A stretch of DNA of 64,000 bases from DASUAS01 sp963720765 (GCA_963720765.1 CAVRGS010000012.1:1-64000); one strand, 5' to 3'; numbered from the stretch's first letter, positions 24,639 through 34,353 are shown. The notes: a model not told the origin generated them from the sequence alone. Program-made: numbers and translations.

Positions 24639-25499
24639 TCACCCGAGCTCGAAGCTCGTGATGGCGAAGACGCGATCCAGACGGAGATCGGGCGCCGGAC
24701 CGCGGTACATGCGAGCGGTCTCGAACACGGGCTCGAGACCGAGGCCGCGCGCGAGCGCCATCCCCTCGTCGTTCACGACGGGTACGTCGAGGAAGATCGG
24801 ACCGCCGTCGCCATGCGCGGCCAGTGCGCCGAGCAGTCGCTCCGCGCTGGCACGGTGGGTGCAGAACAGCGGGCCGACCTTGTGGCCCTCGCGGCAGGCG
24901 CGCACCACGCCATAGCCCGCGACCCGATCACCCGCTCCGACTGCCAACGCGTGGCTCCCCGGCGCGGTGATCCACGCTTCGAGGAACGACCGGCGGGGCG
25001 CCGGGAACACCGACGAGCGACGCTCGAAGTCCACCAGCGCGTCGACGTCCGACGTCTCGAGGGTGCGGAGCCCGGGATCGGGGTCTCCGTCGGGGCCGGG
25101 TCGAGGGAGGTGCACCTCGCCGCCGAAGCGGATGCTGTGGTGGGCGGTCACGAACCCGAGCTTCGTGTAGTTCTGCTCCTGTTCGAGCACGCCGTCGAGG
25201 CCGATGGTGGCCGCGGCGCAGCGCGCCAGGGCGGTCTCGGCCAGGTGCAGGCCCAAGCCGCGCCCCCGGTGGTCCGGCCGGCAGATGTAGCAACCCGCGA
25301 ATGCGAACGACCGGTCGTAGCGCACGATCGAGGCGGTCACGGTGAGCTGGCCGTCGACGTCGAGACCGAGGAAGCCGTCGGGATCGGCGGCGAAGAACGC
25401 GTCGGCGTCGTGCAGGCCGGGGTTCCAACCTTCGTCAGCGGCCCAGTCGAGCATGGTGTCGAGCTCGGGTCGCGTGAGCGGGCGGATGACGTCGCGCAC
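24639..25499 (-). CDS. GNAT N-acetyltransferase, two-domain
   Basis: A 286-residue acetyltransferase. The first GNAT domain (residues ~1-130) has VIRPLTRPELDTMLDWAADE and the acetyl-CoA loop ICRPDHRGRGLGLHLAETAL (RxxGxG/A). The second half (~135-286; DVDALVDFERRSS, YGVVRACREGHKVGPLF, FLDVPVVNDEG) matches the Acetyltransf_18 type C-terminal domain. Substrates of this group are amines or small metabolites and cannot be inferred. GTG 25497-25499 is chosen because the frame upstream is non-homologous; CATACT six bases before it may give a leaderless mRNA. Confidence 0.85.
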   Translation of the reverse strand: MRDVIRPLTRPELDTMLDWAADEGWNPGLHDADAFFAADPDGFLGLDVDGQLTVTASIVRYDRSFAFAGCYICRPDHRGRGLGLHLAETALARCAAATIGLDGVLEQEQNYTKLGFVTAHHSIRFGGEVHLPRPGPDGDPDPGLRTLETSDVDALVDFERRSSVFPAPRRSFLEAWITAPGSHALAVGAGDRVAGYGVVRACREGHKVGPLFCTHRASAERLLGALAAHGDGGPIFLDVPVVNDEGMALARGLGLEPVFETARMYRGPAPDLRLDRVFAITSFELG

Positions 25500-25626
25500 G
25501 GGAGCAGTATGACCGCTGGGTGCATCCACGGCACCGTTGACGACGTAGAGCCGAAGGGCCCGGGTGTCGCGTGGAACGGTTGAGGCATGATTGGACCCTG
25601 TCCAACACTCCCGGGGGAATTGCTGC

Positions 25627-27472
25627 ATGACACCGTCCGACGACCCGCGCTCGTCCTCACCGGCCTTCGATCCGGACGCCGTTCGCGACAAGTACGCCGA
25701 GGAGCGGGCCAAGCGCATGACCGAGGACCGCGGGGTCCTCTACGACCTGCGTGCCGACGAACGGTTCGCCGAGTACACCAGGGACCCGTTCACGCCCTTC
25801 GTCGAGCGTGACGCGCTCACCGAGGATGTCGACGTGGCGATCATCGGCGCCGGCATGTCGGGCGTCACCGTCGGCGCCAAGCTGCGCGAGCAGGGCCTGG
25901 GCAAGATCGTGCTCATCGACAAGGCGGGTGGCATCGGCGGCACCTGGTACTGGAACCGCTACCCGGGCGTGATGTGCGACGTCGAGTCGTACATCTACCT
26001 CCCGATGCTCGAGGAGATGAACTACGTCCCGACGACGCGCTACGCGTTCGGCGACGAGATCCGACGTCACCTCGAGTCGATCGCGGTGAAGTACGGGCTG
26101 GTCGACGACGCGCTCTTCCACACCGGGGTCGAGACGAGCACGTGGGACGAGGAGTCGTCGCGCTGGATCGTCCGCACCGACCGCGGCGACGAGGTGCGGG
26201 CCCGCTACCTGATCATGGCGCCCGGGATCCTCAACCTGATGAAGCTCCCCGCCATCCCCGGCATGGACGAGTTCGAGGGCAAGGCGTTCCACACCGCGCG
26301 ATGGGACTACGAGTACACCGGCGGTGGCCCCGACGACCCGCACCTCACCAAGCTCGCCGACAAGGTCGTCGCCGTGGTGGGCGTGGGTGCGAGCGGCATC
26401 CAGGCGGTGCCGCCGCTCGGCGAATCCGCCGAGCACGTGTACGTGTTCCAGCGCACGCCCTCCGCGATCGGCGAGCGCGGGAACCGGCCCACCCCGCCCG
26501 AGTTCGTCGACGAGCTTCGCCCGGGATGGCAGAAGGAGCGGATGGAGAACTTCAGCGCGGTGATGATCGGACGACCGGTCGAGCGCGATCTGGTCGAACG
26601 ACGGTTGGACGCTCCACACCGCGCGGCTGAACAACCCGAAGATCCCGGAGGGCATGACGCCGACCGAGATCGCGGCCATGGTCGAGGCCAACGACTTCCA
26701 GATCATGGAGGAGCACCGGAAGCGCATCGAGGCGCTCATCGGTGACACCGCGACCGCGGAGATGCTGAAGCCGTACTACCGCTACGGCTGCAAGCGCCCC
26801 TGCTTCCACGACGAGTACCTCGTCGCGTTCAACAACCCGAAGGTCACGCTGGTCGACTGCCCTGGGGGCGTCACGCGGGTCACGAAGCACGGTGTCGTCG
26901 CCAACGGCGAGGAGTACGCGGTCGACTGCATCGTCCTCGCCACCGGCTTCGAGGGTGAGCTCACGCCGTTCGCTCGTCGCGCCGGGCACACGATCGTCGG
27001 ACGCGGCGGCATCACGATGGAGGAGAAGTGGAAGGACGGCGTGCTCAGCCTCCACGGCATGACCACGCACGGCTTCCCGAACATGTTCATCATGCCGGCC
27101 CCTGGGCAGCAGGCCGTCACCACGCACAACTTCACCCACCTGATGGTGGTGGGCGCCGACCACGTGGCCGAGACCATCGGCGCGCTGCACGCCAAGGGTG
27201 TGAAGGTGTTCGAGACGACTTCCGAAGCCGAGGCGGCATGGACCGACATCATCCTCAGCACGTGGCGCGACAACAGCGCGTTCATGGCCGCCTGCACACC
27301 CTCCCGACTCAACTTCGAAGGTGACCCCTCGATGTTGAACCCGCGCAGCGGCGCCTACGGCGGTGGCTACGGCGACTTCTTCGGCTACCAGGACCTCCTC
27401 ACCGAGTGGCGGGCGAAGGGCGACTTCGAAGGCTTCGCCCTCGAGATCTCCGACGAGGAGGAAGGATCATGA
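25627..27472 (+). CDS. Baeyer-Villiger monooxygenase (FAD/NADPH), one frameshift
   Basis: About 614 residues after repair. Type I BVMO features: FAD motif VAIIGAGMSGVTVG (~residue 75), the fingerprint FEGKAFHTARWDY (FxGxxxHxxxW/D), NADPH motif VVGVGASGIQ, and a C-terminal ATGFEGE. The break is an extra A in GTCGAACGACGG at ~26597, with clean homology on both sides. The ~60-residue N-terminal extension recalls the larger ketone and steroid BVMOs. It inserts oxygen next to a ketone to give an ester or lactone. The start has GGGGG upstream. ATGA couples it to an SDR, then to a lactonase-type hydrolase, a coherent alcohol-to-ketone-to-lactone-to-acid path. Confidence 0.9.
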
Positions 27473-29100
27473 GCGTCGCCGTCGTCACCGGAGGCGCGGT
27501 CGGCATCGGCGCCGCGATCGCGGAGGAGCTCGGACGGGCGGGCGTGTTCGTCGTCACCGTCGACCCCGGCGTGGCCGTCGACGGCTCGCCGGGTGAGGGT
27601 GGTACCGAAGCCACGACTGCGCAGCGAATCATCGACGCCGGCGGTCAGGCACGCGCCTCGAACATCTCCGTCACCGACGAAGACGCGGTGCGAACGTTGT
27701 TCGCCGACCTGGCCGAGGAGTTCGGCGCCCTCGACGCTGTGGTCAACGTCGCCGGCATCAGCCGCCCCACCGGCTTCGCGCACGGCGTGGAAGACGACTG
27801 GCGCGCGGTGCTCAGCGTGCACCTCGACGGTTATCTCAACGTGCTGCGCGCCGCGCTGCCGCTGATGTCCGCGGCGGGCCATGGGCGCATCCTCGGTGTC
27901 ACCTCCGGCTCCGGCTGGCGGGCGGCCGACGCCGGCGCGTACAGCTGCGCCAAGCGCGCGGTCGCCGCGCTGACCTGGCGCATCGGCCAGGAGACGCCGC
28001 CGGGTGTGACCGTCAACGCGCTGTCGCCGATCGCCGCGACGCGCATGGTGCTCGGCGCGCTCTCACGCGCTGGCGCGTCGGCCGGTGACTCGTCGACCGG
28101 AGGGGTGGCGCTCGGGCTCGCATCGGTGCCTCCGCCCGAGCACCTCGGTCCAGTCGGCGCGTACCTCGCGGGCGAGACGTTCTCGTCGTGGGCGCGCGGG
28201 CAGATCATGTTCTCGAACGGTGCCGAGCTCGCGTGGGTCGCCCCGCCGCGGCTGCTCGAAGTCGCGCGGACGAGCGAAGTGGGTTCGCTGCTCTCGGTGC
28301 TCGAGTCGTTCACCGGCAAGGTGCTGGGGCCGGCGGAGGCCGCACAGGGCAGCAACGGCGGTGGCAACCCCCGCCTGGGCAGCGCGTTCGTGGACGGCCC
28401 GGCCGAGGGCGGCGCGTCGGTCGCGTCGCGTGCGGTGATCGTCACCGACGTCCCGGCGTGGGGGACGAGGTTGACCGAGGCTCTCGCCTCGCGGGGCGTC
28501 GAGTGCGTCACCATCGACGCACCGGCGACGACGTTCGCGACCGCGTCCGAGCAGTTGGCGGCAACCGCGAGCGCGTCCGGCCCGGTCGACGCGGTCGTGG
28601 TCGCCCTCGCCGGTGCGGCTGAGTCCGCGTCGGCGGACGGGTGGGCCCGCGTGCTCGAGGAGCACGCGGATGTCACCCGACAGATCGGGGACGACGCCGC
28701 CTGGGTACGAGCCGTCTCCGACTACTCGGCCGGCGCCGCGCGTGCGGTTCGTGTCGTCACCGTGGTCGATGCATCGACCGCCGGTGGCCGCAGCCGTGCG
28801 CAGTCCGCTGCACAGCTGTCGCGCGTCGCGCACGCGGCCACCGAGGACCGGGTCGATGCGTTCGCGCTCAGCGTCGAGGCCGCGGGTGGAGGAGAGCCGA
28901 TCGGGGAGATCGTCGCGCACCTCGTGTGCGATGCCGACTCGGGTGCGCTCTCGGGTGCGGAGCTCGTGGTCGGTCCCGACTGGTTCGGCTTGCGCAGCCA
29001 CCCACATCCGGCGGGCTCGGTCTCGTTCGGCGGACCGGCCGTCCCGGGTTGGGTCGACGACGCGCTGCAGGAGATGGTCGGCACGGGAGGAGCGGTCTGA
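27469..29100 (+). CDS. SDR with a second, non-catalytic Rossmann half
   Basis: A 543-residue protein. Residues 1-~250 are a normal SDR: VVTGGAVGIGAAIAEELG, NVAGISRP, catalytic Ser in VTSGSGW and AYSCAKRAVAALTW with Tyr and Lys. Residues ~310-540 look like a second Rossmann-type unit (AVIVTDVPAWGTRLTEALA, VDAVVVALAGAAESA) but have no TGxxxGxG and no YxxxK. SDRs are usually ~250 residues, so this is an internal fusion. It overlaps the BVMO stop (ATGA) and the next start (TGATG), and probably makes the ketone used by the BVMO. Confidence 0.8.
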   Translation: MSVAVVTGGAVGIGAAIAEELGRAGVFVVTVDPGVAVDGSPGEGGTEATTAQRIIDAGGQARASNISVTDEDAVRTLFADLAEEFGALDAVVNVAGISRPTGFAHGVEDDWRAVLSVHLDGYLNVLRAALPLMSAAGHGRILGVTSGSGWRAADAGAYSCAKRAVAALTWRIGQETPPGVTVNALSPIAATRMVLGALSRAGASAGDSSTGGVALGLASVPPPEHLGPVGAYLAGETFSSWARGQIMFSNGAELAWVAPPRLLEVARTSEVGSLLSVLESFTGKVLGPAEAAQGSNGGGNPRLGSAFVDGPAEGGASVASRAVIVTDVPAWGTRLTEALASRGVECVTIDAPATTFATASEQLAATASASGPVDAVVVALAGAAESASADGWARVLEEHADVTRQIGDDAAWVRAVSDYSAGAARAVRVVTVVDASTAGGRSRAQSAAQLSRVAHAATEDRVDAFALSVEAAGGGEPIGEIVAHLVCDADSGALSGAELVVGPDWFGLRSHPHPAGSVSFGGPAVPGWVDDALQEMVGTGGAV

Positions 29101-29963
29101 TGGTGGCACCGATCGAACGCGTCGTCGACGCCCACATCCACCTGTGGGATCCGGCCAACACCGAGTGGTACCCGTACCTCGCGGGCATGACCGAGCTCGA
29201 CATGGGTGACATCTCGGGGATGTGTCGCCGGTTCGACCAGGACACGTACTTCGCCGAGTCGTCGAACTGGAACGTGGTGAAGTTCGTGCACGTCGCGGCC
29301 GCCACCGCGCCGCACTCGGGCGCGGAGACCAAGCACCTGCAGGAGCTCGCCGAGGCGACCGGTCACCCCGACGCGATCATCGGCGGCATCGTGCCCGGCG
29401 ATCCGATTGCCGACACCGAGCGGGTGCTCGACCAGCAGATGGAGTCGTCGCGCTTCCGCGGCATCCGCCCGATGGGTGGCGAGATGGGCGTACCCAGGGC
29501 CGAGGTGCTGCGTGCGCTCGCGGATCGCGGCCTGATCTTCGAGCTGATGGTGCATCCGGATCTGCTCGAGTCGGCTGCCGCCGAGCTCGCCGACTTCGGT
29601 GATCTGGCCATCGTGGTGGAGCACGCGGGCTGGCCGCGGTCGGACGAACCCGAGGAGCGCGAGCTCTGGGCGCGCGGCATCACCGCGCTGGCCGCGCTCG
29701 GTGACAACGTGCACTGCAAGCTGTCCGGGCTGGCGATGCCGTTGCACTCGAACGAGGCGTCGGTGCTCCGCCCGTGGATCGATCACTGCCTCGAGGCGTT
29801 CGGCACCGATCGCTGCATGTTCGCGAGCAACTTTCCTGTCGACGCCATGCACGGCACCTATGACGAGCTCTACGGCGCGTACGACGGCGCAACCGCGCAC
29901 CTCGACGCCGAGACCCGCAGCCAGTTGTTCGCGACCAACGCCGAGCGCCTCTACCGCATCTGA
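29100..29963 (+). CDS. amidohydrolase-2 family lactonase-like hydrolase
   Basis: A 287-residue TIM-barrel hydrolase. VVDAHIHLWDP at residues ~7-17 supplies the HxH metal site; FELMVHPDLL, VVEHAGWP and MFASNFPVDAMHGTYDEL follow the order seen in sugar-lactone and 2-pyrone-4,6-dicarboxylate lactonase relatives (COG3618). As third gene of the BVMO operon it plausibly opens the lactone or ester product. The ATG shares its A with the preceding TGA. The 3' end overlaps the convergent maleylpyruvate isomerase-like gene by 13 bp. Confidence 0.85.
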   Translation: MVAPIERVVDAHIHLWDPANTEWYPYLAGMTELDMGDISGMCRRFDQDTYFAESSNWNVVKFVHVAAATAPHSGAETKHLQELAEATGHPDAIIGGIVPGDPIADTERVLDQQMESSRFRGIRPMGGEMGVPRAEVLRALADRGLIFELMVHPDLLESAAAELADFGDLAIVVEHAGWPRSDEPEERELWARGITALAALGDNVHCKLSGLAMPLHSNEASVLRPWIDHCLEAFGTDRCMFASNFPVDAMHGTYDELYGAYDGATAHLDAETRSQLFATNAERLYRI

Positions 29964-30535
29964 GGCCGCCAGTCGGGGTTGCGGCCCGTGAGCGCGAGCA
30001 ACTGCTCGGTCGGTGATGCGTCCGCTCCCGTGGCGACGACGGGACCGAACACCGGAGGGCGCGACGCGCCCGGCTCGGAGAGCGGTCCGACGAATTCCAT
30101 GCAGCCGGCGATGGCGTCCGCGTCGGCCTCGAACGGTCGACCGAGCGACCGGGCCAGGTCCCAGGCGTGGACGACGATCTCGTCGAGTGCCACCGCGCCG
30201 ACGCTGCTCGCGGGCATCTCCCCACCCGCGATCGTCGCGGTACCGTCCCAGGCCGCCGGGTCACTCCACGCGACGCCGAGGGCCTCGAGGTCGGCGGGGA
30301 TCTGCGTCCTCCAAGCGGCCGTCAGGTGCGCGCGGCTCCCGGGCGGTGGCGGCGTCGCGTTCGTGCCGTGCTCCTTGCGCGCGGCTTCGGCGAACGCAAC
30401 TGCGAGCCCGCCGATGTGATCGAGCAGGTCACCGACGGTGTACTCGGGGCACGGCGTCGGGAGCTCCAGCTGGTCGTCGCCGACCGCTTCGACGAGCGCG
30501 CCGAGCCGAAGGGTGGTGGGTCGCAGATCGTGCAT
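29951..30535 (-). CDS. TIGR03086-type mycothiol-dependent isomerase-like protein
   Basis: A 194-residue DinB/maleylpyruvate isomerase-fold protein. LELPTPCPEYTVGDLLDHIGG (residues ~22-42) supplies the first metal His, and VALDEIVVHAWDLARSLGR the second His/Asp pair; the C-terminal PVVATGADASPTEQLLALTGR is the family ending. Relatives bind a metal and mycothiol in the cytoplasm of actinobacteria. The exact reaction is unknown. AGGAGG six bases before ATG 30535 is an excellent ribosome site. It is divergent from the SDR at 30657. Confidence 0.85.
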   Translation of the reverse strand: MHDLRPTTLRLGALVEAVGDDQLELPTPCPEYTVGDLLDHIGGLAVAFAEAARKEHGTNATPPPPGSRAHLTAAWRTQIPADLEALGVAWSDPAAWDGTATIAGGEMPASSVGAVALDEIVVHAWDLARSLGRPFEADADAIAGCMEFVGPLSEPGASRPPVFGPVVATGADASPTEQLLALTGRNPDWRPQMR

Positions 30536-30656
30536 GCATGTCCTCCTGGGGGTCCACCGGTGCTGACTCGGGACGAGCCGCGAACTCATCGCCGCGCCGC
30601 CCCGCGTCGCCCCGGTAGTTTGCCGTGGGACAGTCACGCGGACGGGAGGAGAGCGG

Positions 30657-31434
30657 TGCGACTCGAGGGACGCGTGGCCATCGTCACGGGAGGTGCGCGT
30701 GGCATCGGTCGGGCGTACACCGAACGTTTCCTCCGCGAGGGCGCCTCGGTGCAGATCGCCGATCTCGACGATCCGCGCGCGGCGCGGAGACCGTCGACGA
30801 GCTGCGCGAGCTCGGTGCAGTCGAGTACGCGCACTGCGACGTGTCCGACGTGGATTCGGTCGAGGCGTGCGTCGCTGCCACCAAGACGCGATTCGGTCGC
30901 ATCGACATCCTCGTGAACAACGCTGCGCTCTACGGCGACTGGGACATGGGCGACCAGTCCTACGAATACCTGCGGCGCGTGTTCGACGTGAATCTCCACG
31001 GCGTGTGGCTCATGACCCGCGCGGTTGCACCCCACATGGTCGAGCAGGAGCACGGACGCATCGTCAACCAGGCGTCGGCGGCGGCGTACAACTACAGGGC
31101 ACAGCCCGGACCACCCGAGTTCGGCGGACTCGGCGCGTTCAACTACCAGCAGACCAAGTGGGGCGTCGTCGGGCTCACCAAGTTCGCGGCGGCGCAACTC
31201 GGTCGTTGGAACATCACCGTCAATTGCATCGCACCCGGCGTGATCGCCACCGCGGCGACACTCAGCGTGGTTCCGGAGTCGATCGTGGAGTCGCTCGCCG
31301 AGCAGCAAGCCGTCCCCGGGGTGTTGCACGCCGACGACCTCACCGGCACCGCGGTGTTCTTCGCCAGCGACGAGTCGCGTTTCGTCACCGGGCAGGTGCT
31401 CGTCGTCGACGGCGGCAAGTACATGCCGGGGTGA
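30657..31434 (+). CDS. SDR oxidoreductase, one frameshift
   Basis: About 258 residues after removing one extra base at ~30781-30786. Frame one gives MRLEGRVAIVTGGARGIGRA and IADLDDPRA; frame two gives AETVDELRELGAVEY, DILVNNAALYGDW, SAAAYNY...NYQQTKWGVVGLTKF (catalytic Tyr and Lys) and GQVLVVDGGKYMPG. It is a close paralogue of the SDR at 37519, sharing the AYT-RFL-EGA start, the YGD loop and YLRRVFDVNLHG. GGAGGAG precedes the GTG, and TAGTTT (30617-30622) is a likely -10. A hotdog gene follows eight bases downstream. Confidence 0.87.
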
Positions 31435-31441
31435 CCAACCG

Positions 31442-31897
31442 ATGAGCGAGCATCGCAGCATCCAGGAGACGCTCTACCCGGAGCTCAGGTGCTTCGGATG
31501 CGGTCACGCGAACCCTGACGGGTTCCACCTCCGCAGCTACGTCGACGGTGACGCCGTCGTCGCCGAGTTCACGCCACGACCTGAGCACGACAACGGGTTC
31601 GGCTTCCTCAACGGCGGGATCATCTCGACCGTGCTCGACTGCCACGGCGCCGCGGTGGTGATGTGGGAAGCGGCGCAGCGGGGGTGGGAGACGCCACCCG
31701 GCGCGCCGGTGCCGTTCATCACCGCCGGGTTCGACGTCCGGTTCCTCCGGCCGACGCCGCTCGGTCCGACGGTGCAGCTCACTGCCTCTCCCGAGCGCAT
31801 CGACGAAGCCGAGATCGTCGTGCGATCGGAGCTCGTCGTCGACGACAAGGTGCGCGCGACCATGTCGGCGACCTGGCGACGCTTCCGACCGCGCTGA
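31442..31897 (+). CDS. PaaI-type hotdog thioesterase
   Basis: A 151-residue hotdog protein with CFGCGHANPDGFHLRSY (the CFGCG-NP-G-L motif), NGGIISTVLDCHGAAVVM (the catalytic helix with Asp) and FDVRFLRPTPLGPTVQL. This single-domain PaaI/HGG group hydrolyses acyl-CoA thioesters, often to release CoA from dead-end catabolic intermediates. It follows the SDR by eight bases and is probably in its operon. The ATG at 31442 is the first in frame. Confidence 0.87.
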   Translation: MSEHRSIQETLYPELRCFGCGHANPDGFHLRSYVDGDAVVAEFTPRPEHDNGFGFLNGGIISTVLDCHGAAVVMWEAAQRGWETPPGAPVPFITAGFDVRFLRPTPLGPTVQLTASPERIDEAEIVVRSELVVDDKVRATMSATWRRFRPR

Positions 31898-31910
31898 ACC
31901 GCCCGTCGGT

Positions 31911-32313
31911 TCACTCGGCGATGTCGGCGCGACCCGCGCGGGTACGACTTGAGCTCGATCACGTTGCCGCTCGGGTCGGAGAACTTGGCGCTCGTCTTGC
32001 CGCTCAGGCGTCCCTCCCGGTCGATGGTGGGTCGTTCCAGCCAGGCGACCGACGAGCGATCGAGTCGCACGAGCACGGTGCCGAGTTCGTCGGCCGGCAG
32101 CGAGGCGCCGAAGTGCCGTACACCTTGTTCTGCGGCGGGGAGCACCTGGTCGGGTCGTTCCTGCAGCGTGAGCTGCATCCCGTAGAACCACACGTCGACG
32201 AAGCCCTGCTCGCGACGAACGCGTCCGGGCGCGCACCCGAGCGTGTCGACGTAGAACGCCAGTGCCGCATCGAGGTCGGTGACCGGGAGCGAGAGGTGGA
32301 GGAACGTCTCCAT
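31911..32313 (-). CDS. VOC-family (glyoxalase/dioxygenase-like) protein, frameshift near the end
   Basis: A 133-residue vicinal-oxygen-chelate protein after repair. METFLHLSLPVTDLDAALAFY is the classic first half; GMQLTLQERP and FSDPSGNVIELKSY carry the second metal Glu. After LKSY one extra C (about 31939-31942) shifts the frame; corrected, it ends YRAGRADIAE and stops at 31911, while uncorrected it runs ~125 codons into the hotdog gene. Substrate unknown; possible glyoxalase, extradiol dioxygenase or binding role. Convergent with the hotdog gene. Confidence 0.82.
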
Positions 32314-32363
32314 CGCTCTCGCACGGTAGTGCTGGCGCCGTCGCGGTGAGTGCCCGATTCGCG

Positions 32364-32621
32364 TCAGCGGTTGTCGCGACGCTCCTTGCGGCGACGGTGA
32401 CGTCGCATCACGCCGAGACCGAACCACACGAGCGCTCCGAAGAGCGCCACCACGATCGTGTAGATCCAGAGCGGCCACGTGAAGTCCAGGAAGAGGAAGT
32501 GGAAGCGCACGTCCTCGGTGTTCTGCACGATGAACACCGCGAGTACGCCCAGACCACCCAACGACGCGATCGCGCCACCGCTCAGGCCTCCGCCCGAGCT
32601 GCTCCCCTGCGGTTGGTTCAT
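32364..32621 (-). CDS. LapA/DUF1049-family membrane protein
   Basis: An 85-residue membrane protein with two hydrophobic segments, residues ~20-33 (IASLGGLGVLAVFIVQN) and ~47-70 (PLWIYTIVVALFGALVWFG), joined by NTEDVRFHFLFLDFTW. The VQNxxxVxxxFLF pattern is diagnostic of the LapA domain. A basic tail RRHRRRKERR stays in the cytoplasm. In other bacteria it assists lipopolysaccharide assembly; in actinobacteria the role is unknown. GAGGGGGG precedes the ATG. Confidence 0.85.
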   Translation of the reverse strand: MNQPQGSSSGGGLSGGAIASLGGLGVLAVFIVQNTEDVRFHFLFLDFTWPLWIYTIVVALFGALVWFGLGVMRRHRRRKERRDNR

Positions 32622-32694
32622 GACGCCCCCCTCGATCCGATGGGGTCATCCTCGCGCGAGCCGGCAAGCGAAGCGCGGCTTCTCGGGCGGGGAG

Positions 32695-33246
32695 CTACGA
32701 GGTAGCGACCGCGCTGGCCTGGACGAGCTTGTGCACGTCGCGCGCGAATTGCTCGACCGCCTGCCAGTCGGTGTACTCGTGATCGTGCGCCATGTCGGTG
32801 TCGCCGCCCTCGCGCTTGGAGATGGCGCGCATCACGCGACGCTTGAACCAGCCGTACTGGGTGTAGACGAGCGCGCCGGCGAACAGGCCGACCAGATCGG
32901 GGTCGAAGTTGGTGCGGTCGAGCAGCTCCTGGACGAGCCCTTGCGCGGTGGCCGTGTGCTCGTCGTCGGGATTGGCCGAGGTGAGGCTCACCTGGAACAA
33001 CGCCGCGGGCAGCTTGTTCAGCACCGCGACGTGGTCGTGCACGTAGCGCGTGAGCGGCTTGCTGTGATGCACCGCGTGGATCGAGTCGCCGACGATCACA
33101 CCGTCGAATTGCTCGGGCGCCGGCGCGCCGGCGACGTCGTGCACGTCCACCTCGTCACCGAGTTCACGGAGGACGGCGGCAACGTGCTCCGCGATCCGGG
33201 CGGTCTGGCCTTCTGAAGTGTGGAACACCACCAGGATCTTCGTCAT
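32695..33246 (-). CDS. flavodoxin-fold protein, HemG-like
   Basis: A 183-residue flavodoxin-like protein. MTKILVVFHTSEGQTARIAEH is the FMN phosphate loop (T/SxxGxT); DGVIVGDSIHAVHHSKPLTRY and LFQVSLTSANPDDE resemble menaquinone-dependent protoporphyrinogen oxidase (HemG), and FAGALVYTQYGWFKRRVMRAISKREGGDTD is the HemG-like insertion. It may oxidise protoporphyrinogen IX with quinone, or be a related flavodoxin. ATG 33246 is the only start that keeps the loop at the N-terminus; the frame is open 114 codons further upstream without similarity. Confidence 0.8.
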   Translation of the reverse strand: MTKILVVFHTSEGQTARIAEHVAAVLRELGDEVDVHDVAGAPAPEQFDGVIVGDSIHAVHHSKPLTRYVHDHVAVLNKLPAALFQVSLTSANPDDEHTATAQGLVQELLDRTNFDPDLVGLFAGALVYTQYGWFKRRVMRAISKREGGDTDMAHDHEYTDWQAVEQFARDVHKLVQASAVATS

Positions 33247-33445
33247 GGTCCGAGTGTGCGCTCGCGAGACCCGTTTGACCAGGGGCGAAGGTCCCCCGGT
33301 GGGCGAGGTGAGACCCTTCGACCGGTTCAGCCCCGAGGCCGGCGGCGAACGCCGGAGCCCGGGTGCCGCGCTCCGTGACACCGAACGGATCCGTCCAGGC
33401 GCTGCGAGCACCGCCGACAACGGGTGGATGCAGAATGTCCGATCC

Positions 33446-34351
33446 ATGACGCGCGCGCTCGTCGCGGTCGTGTTCCTGGGTGTCCTCGCGACGGGTGCGT
33501 CGGCGGCCGCGCAGACCACCACCACGAGCGGTACTTCCAGTGCCAGTGGCATCACCCGCACCGACCTCGGGTCGGCGTCACCCGCCAACGGGCCCGGTCA
33601 GGAGCTCTACCTGCGGCGGGTCACCCTCGCGCCGGGCGCGAAGCTGCCCGAGCACTTCCACCAGGGCACGCAGGTCGCGCACATCATCTCGGGCGTGCTC
33701 ACCTACGACATCGCGTCGGGGACGGCCGCGGTCACGCGCGCGAACGGCAAGACCGAGACCGTGGCCGCGCCGGCCACCATCAAGCTGCGGCGCGGCGACG
33801 GGCTGGTCGAGACCCAGGGCCTCGTGCACCATGGGAGCAACGCGGGGAAGCAGCCGGTCGTCATCGAGCTCGCCTCGCTCCTGCAGGAGGGCGCGCCACT
33901 GTCCACGCCGGTGGGTCAGGGCGCGACCGGCACGCCGCTGCAGCTCAGCGCCGATCTCGAGTCGCAGTCGCGCAACCTCCACACTGTGGGTGCCGACGGC
34001 TCGGTCACCTACGGCTGGAACCAACTCGTCGGCACCGCCTCCGTCGACGGTGAACCGGTGGGTGTCGAGATGCTCGGCAACGTGGACTACGTGCAGGGGA
34101 GTGGGCCGCTCTTCGGTTTCGTCACGTTCAGCTTCGCCGACGGCTCGACCCTCGGTGCGCAGTTCGAGGGCACCGCGACCGGCACCGCCAACGGCGACGA
34201 GACATCGTTCGCGACGACGCTCGGGGTGATCGGCGGCACCGGCCGCTACGTGTCGGCCACCGGGGCCGGGACCTTCACCGGGACACGCAAGGCCGCGCTC
34301 GGCACCGCGGTGGCGGCGACCTTCGACCTGACCGTCGCGGGAGCGAGCTGA
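33446..34351 (+). CDS. secreted cupin fused to an allene-oxide-cyclase-like barrel
   Basis: A 301-residue exported protein. Residues 1-22 are a signal peptide (RALVAVVFLGVLATGASAAA), then a Thr/Ser-rich stretch. Residues ~40-150 form a cupin with LPEHFHQGTQVAHIISGVL (His ligands) and GLVHHGSNAG. Residues ~175-300 resemble the dirigent/allene oxide cyclase beta-barrel, ending GVIGGTGRYVSATGAGTFTGT. Each part is known separately in exported bacterial proteins; the combination is unusual. The role is unknown, perhaps a metal-dependent oxidase or isomerase outside the cell. Start chosen at the ATG directly before the signal peptide. Confidence 0.72.
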   Translation: MTRALVAVVFLGVLATGASAAAQTTTTSGTSSASGITRTDLGSASPANGPGQELYLRRVTLAPGAKLPEHFHQGTQVAHIISGVLTYDIASGTAAVTRANGKTETVAAPATIKLRRGDGLVETQGLVHHGSNAGKQPVVIELASLLQEGAPLSTPVGQGATGTPLQLSADLESQSRNLHTVGADGSVTYGWNQLVGTASVDGEPVGVEMLGNVDYVQGSGPLFGFVTFSFADGSTLGAQFEGTATGTANGDETSFATTLGVIGGTGRYVSATGAGTFTGTRKAALGTAVAATFDLTVAGAS

Positions 34352-34353
34352 CG

